NCBI RefSeq assembly: GCF_037646705.1
Contig: NZ_JBBHER010000003.1
Span: 186,001-250,000 of the forward strand
Length of the DNA: 64,000 bases
Source: Pikeienuella litoralis
GTDB taxonomy: Bacteria > Pseudomonadota > Alphaproteobacteria > Rhodobacterales > Rhodobacteraceae
Reading direction: 5' to 3'
Made by a program: the position numbers and the translations under genes. The stretch's first letter is position 1; each line of letters begins with the position of its first letter. A model generated the notes under the pieces. It was not told where the DNA came from. It saw nothing but the letters and a program-made list of their open reading frames with translations, and made no database searches. This document shows positions 62,556-64,000 of the stretch, piece by piece.

Positions 62556-63895
62556 CCTTCGCGCATCGGCGCAAGGTGCTGCTGGTCTCGACGCCCACCA
62601 TCCGGGGGCTGTCGCGCATCGAGCGTGAGTTCGAGGCCAGCGACCAGCGCCGGTTCTTCGTGCCGTGCCCGCATTGCTGCCACGCGCAGTGGCTGAAGTT
62701 CGACCGCCTGCGCTGGCAGAAGGGCCGCCCGGAAACGGCCGAGTATCACTGCGAGGGCTGCGACGCGGCAATCGCGGAACACCACAAGACGGCGATGCTG
62801 GAGGGTGGCGAATGGCGGGCCACCGCCACCGCCCCCGATCCGACCACGGTCGGATATCACCTCTCGGCGCTCTATTCGCCGGTCGGCTGGCTAAGCTGGG
62901 AGCGGATCGTGCGGGCTTGGGACGCGGCACAGGGGTCGGACGAGGCGATCAAGGCGTTCCGCAACACGATCCTTGGCGAGACCTGGGTCGAGACCGGCGA
63001 AGCGCCGGACTGGCAGCGGCTCTACGACCGGCGCAAACGCTGGAAACCGGGCATTGTGCCTGCGGGCGGGCTGTTCCTGACCGCCGGGGCGGACGTGCAG
63101 AAGGACCGGATTGAGGTCGATGTCTGGGCCTGGGGTCGTGGTCTTGAGTCGTGGCTCGTCGACCATGTCGTGATCGAAGGCGGGCCGGATCGACACGATG
63201 CGTGGTCGGAGCTGACCGCGCTGCTGGACAGAAGCTGGCCGCACGAGCGTGGCGCGCATCTTCGGATCGCGCGGCTCTCCATCGACACGGGCTACGAGGC
63301 TCCGGCGGTCTATTCATGGTCGCGGGCGCAAGGCTTCGGGCAGGTGTCGCCGGTGAAGGGCGTCGAGGGGTTCAATCGTTCGAGCCCGGTCTCGGGCCCG
63401 ACCTTCGTCGACGCGACCGAGGGCGGCAAGCGGCTGCGGCGCGGGGCGCGGCTCTGGACCGTGGCGGTGTCGACCTTCAAGGCCGAGACCTATCGCTTCC
63501 TGCGGCTGGCGCGCCCGACCGAGGAGGATATCGCCGACGGGGCGGCCTTCCCGCCCGGCTCGGTGCATCTGCCGCATTGGGTCGAGAACGAATGGCTGAA
63601 GCAGTTCGTGGCCGAGCAGCTGGTGACGGTGCGTACCAAGCGTGGTTTCGCCCGGCTGGAATGGCAGAAGCTGCGCGAGCGCAACGAGGCGCTGGATTGC
63701 CGGGTCTACGCCCGCGCCGCCGCCTGGATCGCGGGCGCGGACCGCTGGCCCGACGAGAGATGGCGCGACCTCGAGGATCAGCTCGGGGCCGCCCCCACCG
63801 ACACCGATCCCGCGGGACAAATCAACCGGCCGGGACAGGCCCCGCAGGGCAAGCGCCGCTCCGATTGGCTCGGACGGCGGGAGGGATGGTTCTGA
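62540..63895 (+). pseudogene. Phage terminase large subunit (GpA type), N-terminus missing
   Basis: About 450 residues of a lambda GpA-like terminase remain, from SVARATFAHRRKVLLVSTPTIRG (ATPase coupling motif) to the GRREGWF stop. The nuclease region LTAGADVQKDRIEVDVWAWG, SIDTGYEAP and ENEWLKQFVAEQ is intact. The N-terminal Walker A/B ATPase part, which belongs before residue 1, is replaced by the DUF3883 fragment, so packaging activity is not expected. CPHC...CEGC zinc-knuckle cysteines are present. The next gene is the expected gpW-like neighbour. Confidence 0.88.
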
Positions 63896-63897
63896 AC

Positions 63898-64000
63898 ATG
63901 ACCGACTGGACGGAAACCGAGCTCTCGGCGCTGCGCCGGGCCTATGCCAGCGGCACGACGCGCGTCAGCTATGACGGCAAGTCGGTGGATTACGGCTCGG
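63898..64000 (+). CDS. gpW-like phage head-tail joining protein (partial)
   Basis: The first 34 codons of a small phage protein (MTDWTETELSALRRAYASG, then TTRVSYDGKSVDYGS) are visible before the right edge. Short length of the family, position directly after terminase, and the pattern of an N-terminal helix followed by a beta hairpin fit lambda gpW-type head-tail joining proteins. It begins two bases after the terminase stop. Confidence 0.7.
   Translation, partial: MTDWTETELSALRRAYASGTTRVSYDGKSVDYGS

Overview
The window is a high-G+C, densely packed chromosomal segment from an alphaproteobacterium, most likely a member of the Rhodobacterales or a near relative. This is inferred from gene content and order: hisS-hisZ-hisG with a short-form HisG, nfu-tsaB-rimI, a MoxR-DUF58-DUF4159 operon, glmU-glmS, kbl-tdh, and a ParC without a GyrA box. 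Genes are often translationally coupled by 1-4 base overlaps, and several of these use GTG or TTG starts (7880, 46825, 49392).

Layout. 1-9.7 kb: a partial D-threonine/3-hydroxyaspartate aldolase-type enzyme, a TrhA (hemolysin III) membrane protein, parC, an SDR, an SCP2 protein, a haloacid dehalogenase, and a minus-strand series of fatty acyl-AMP ligase, epimerase and HisC-like aminotransferase. 9.9-16 kb: a GST, then LysR regulator, 3-sulfinopropanoyl-CoA desulfinase-like acyl-CoA dehydrogenase, ThDP enzyme and TTC38-like protein, all on the plus strand. 16-21 kb: ubiG, prolyl iminopeptidase, hisG-hisZ-hisS. 21-31 kb: a sulfatase-family hydrolase facing a sulfotransferase, gyrB, an FAD monooxygenase with a DUF2783 partner, an AT-richer orphan membrane protein, and a Tat-exported PhoX phosphatase. 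31-36 kb: a homogentisate catabolic cluster (hmgA, fahA, an MBL-fold protein) beside a MarR regulator, with an 18-bp palindrome just upstream of hmgA. 36-50 kb: pyruvate carboxylase, a cca/NUDIX/DUF1285 operon, the four-gene MoxR operon, and rimI-tsaB-nfu. 50-58.2 kb: a universal stress protein, a lipoprotein, glmS-glmU and kbl-tdh, with a strong inverted repeat directly upstream of kbl, then gph.

The last 6 kb is accessory. It starts after tRNA-Val(CAC) with a repeat-rich gap. A large serine recombinase with DUF2924 and DUF3489 partners follows. Next come a 3' tRNA relic with an intrinsic terminator, a frameshifted DUF3883-family gene fragment joined to a headless phage terminase GpA through a short shared sequence, and the start of a gpW-like head-tail joining gene running off the right edge. 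This looks like mobile-element and prophage debris.

The two places that best repay a second look are the desulfinase-like operon (10.8-16.05 kb), whose acyl-CoA dehydrogenase lacks the usual catalytic glutamates, and the recombined DUF3883/terminase junction near 62.55 kb. No CRISPR array, intact insertion sequence or replication origin was recognised. All function assignments rest on reading motifs by eye; no database search was run.
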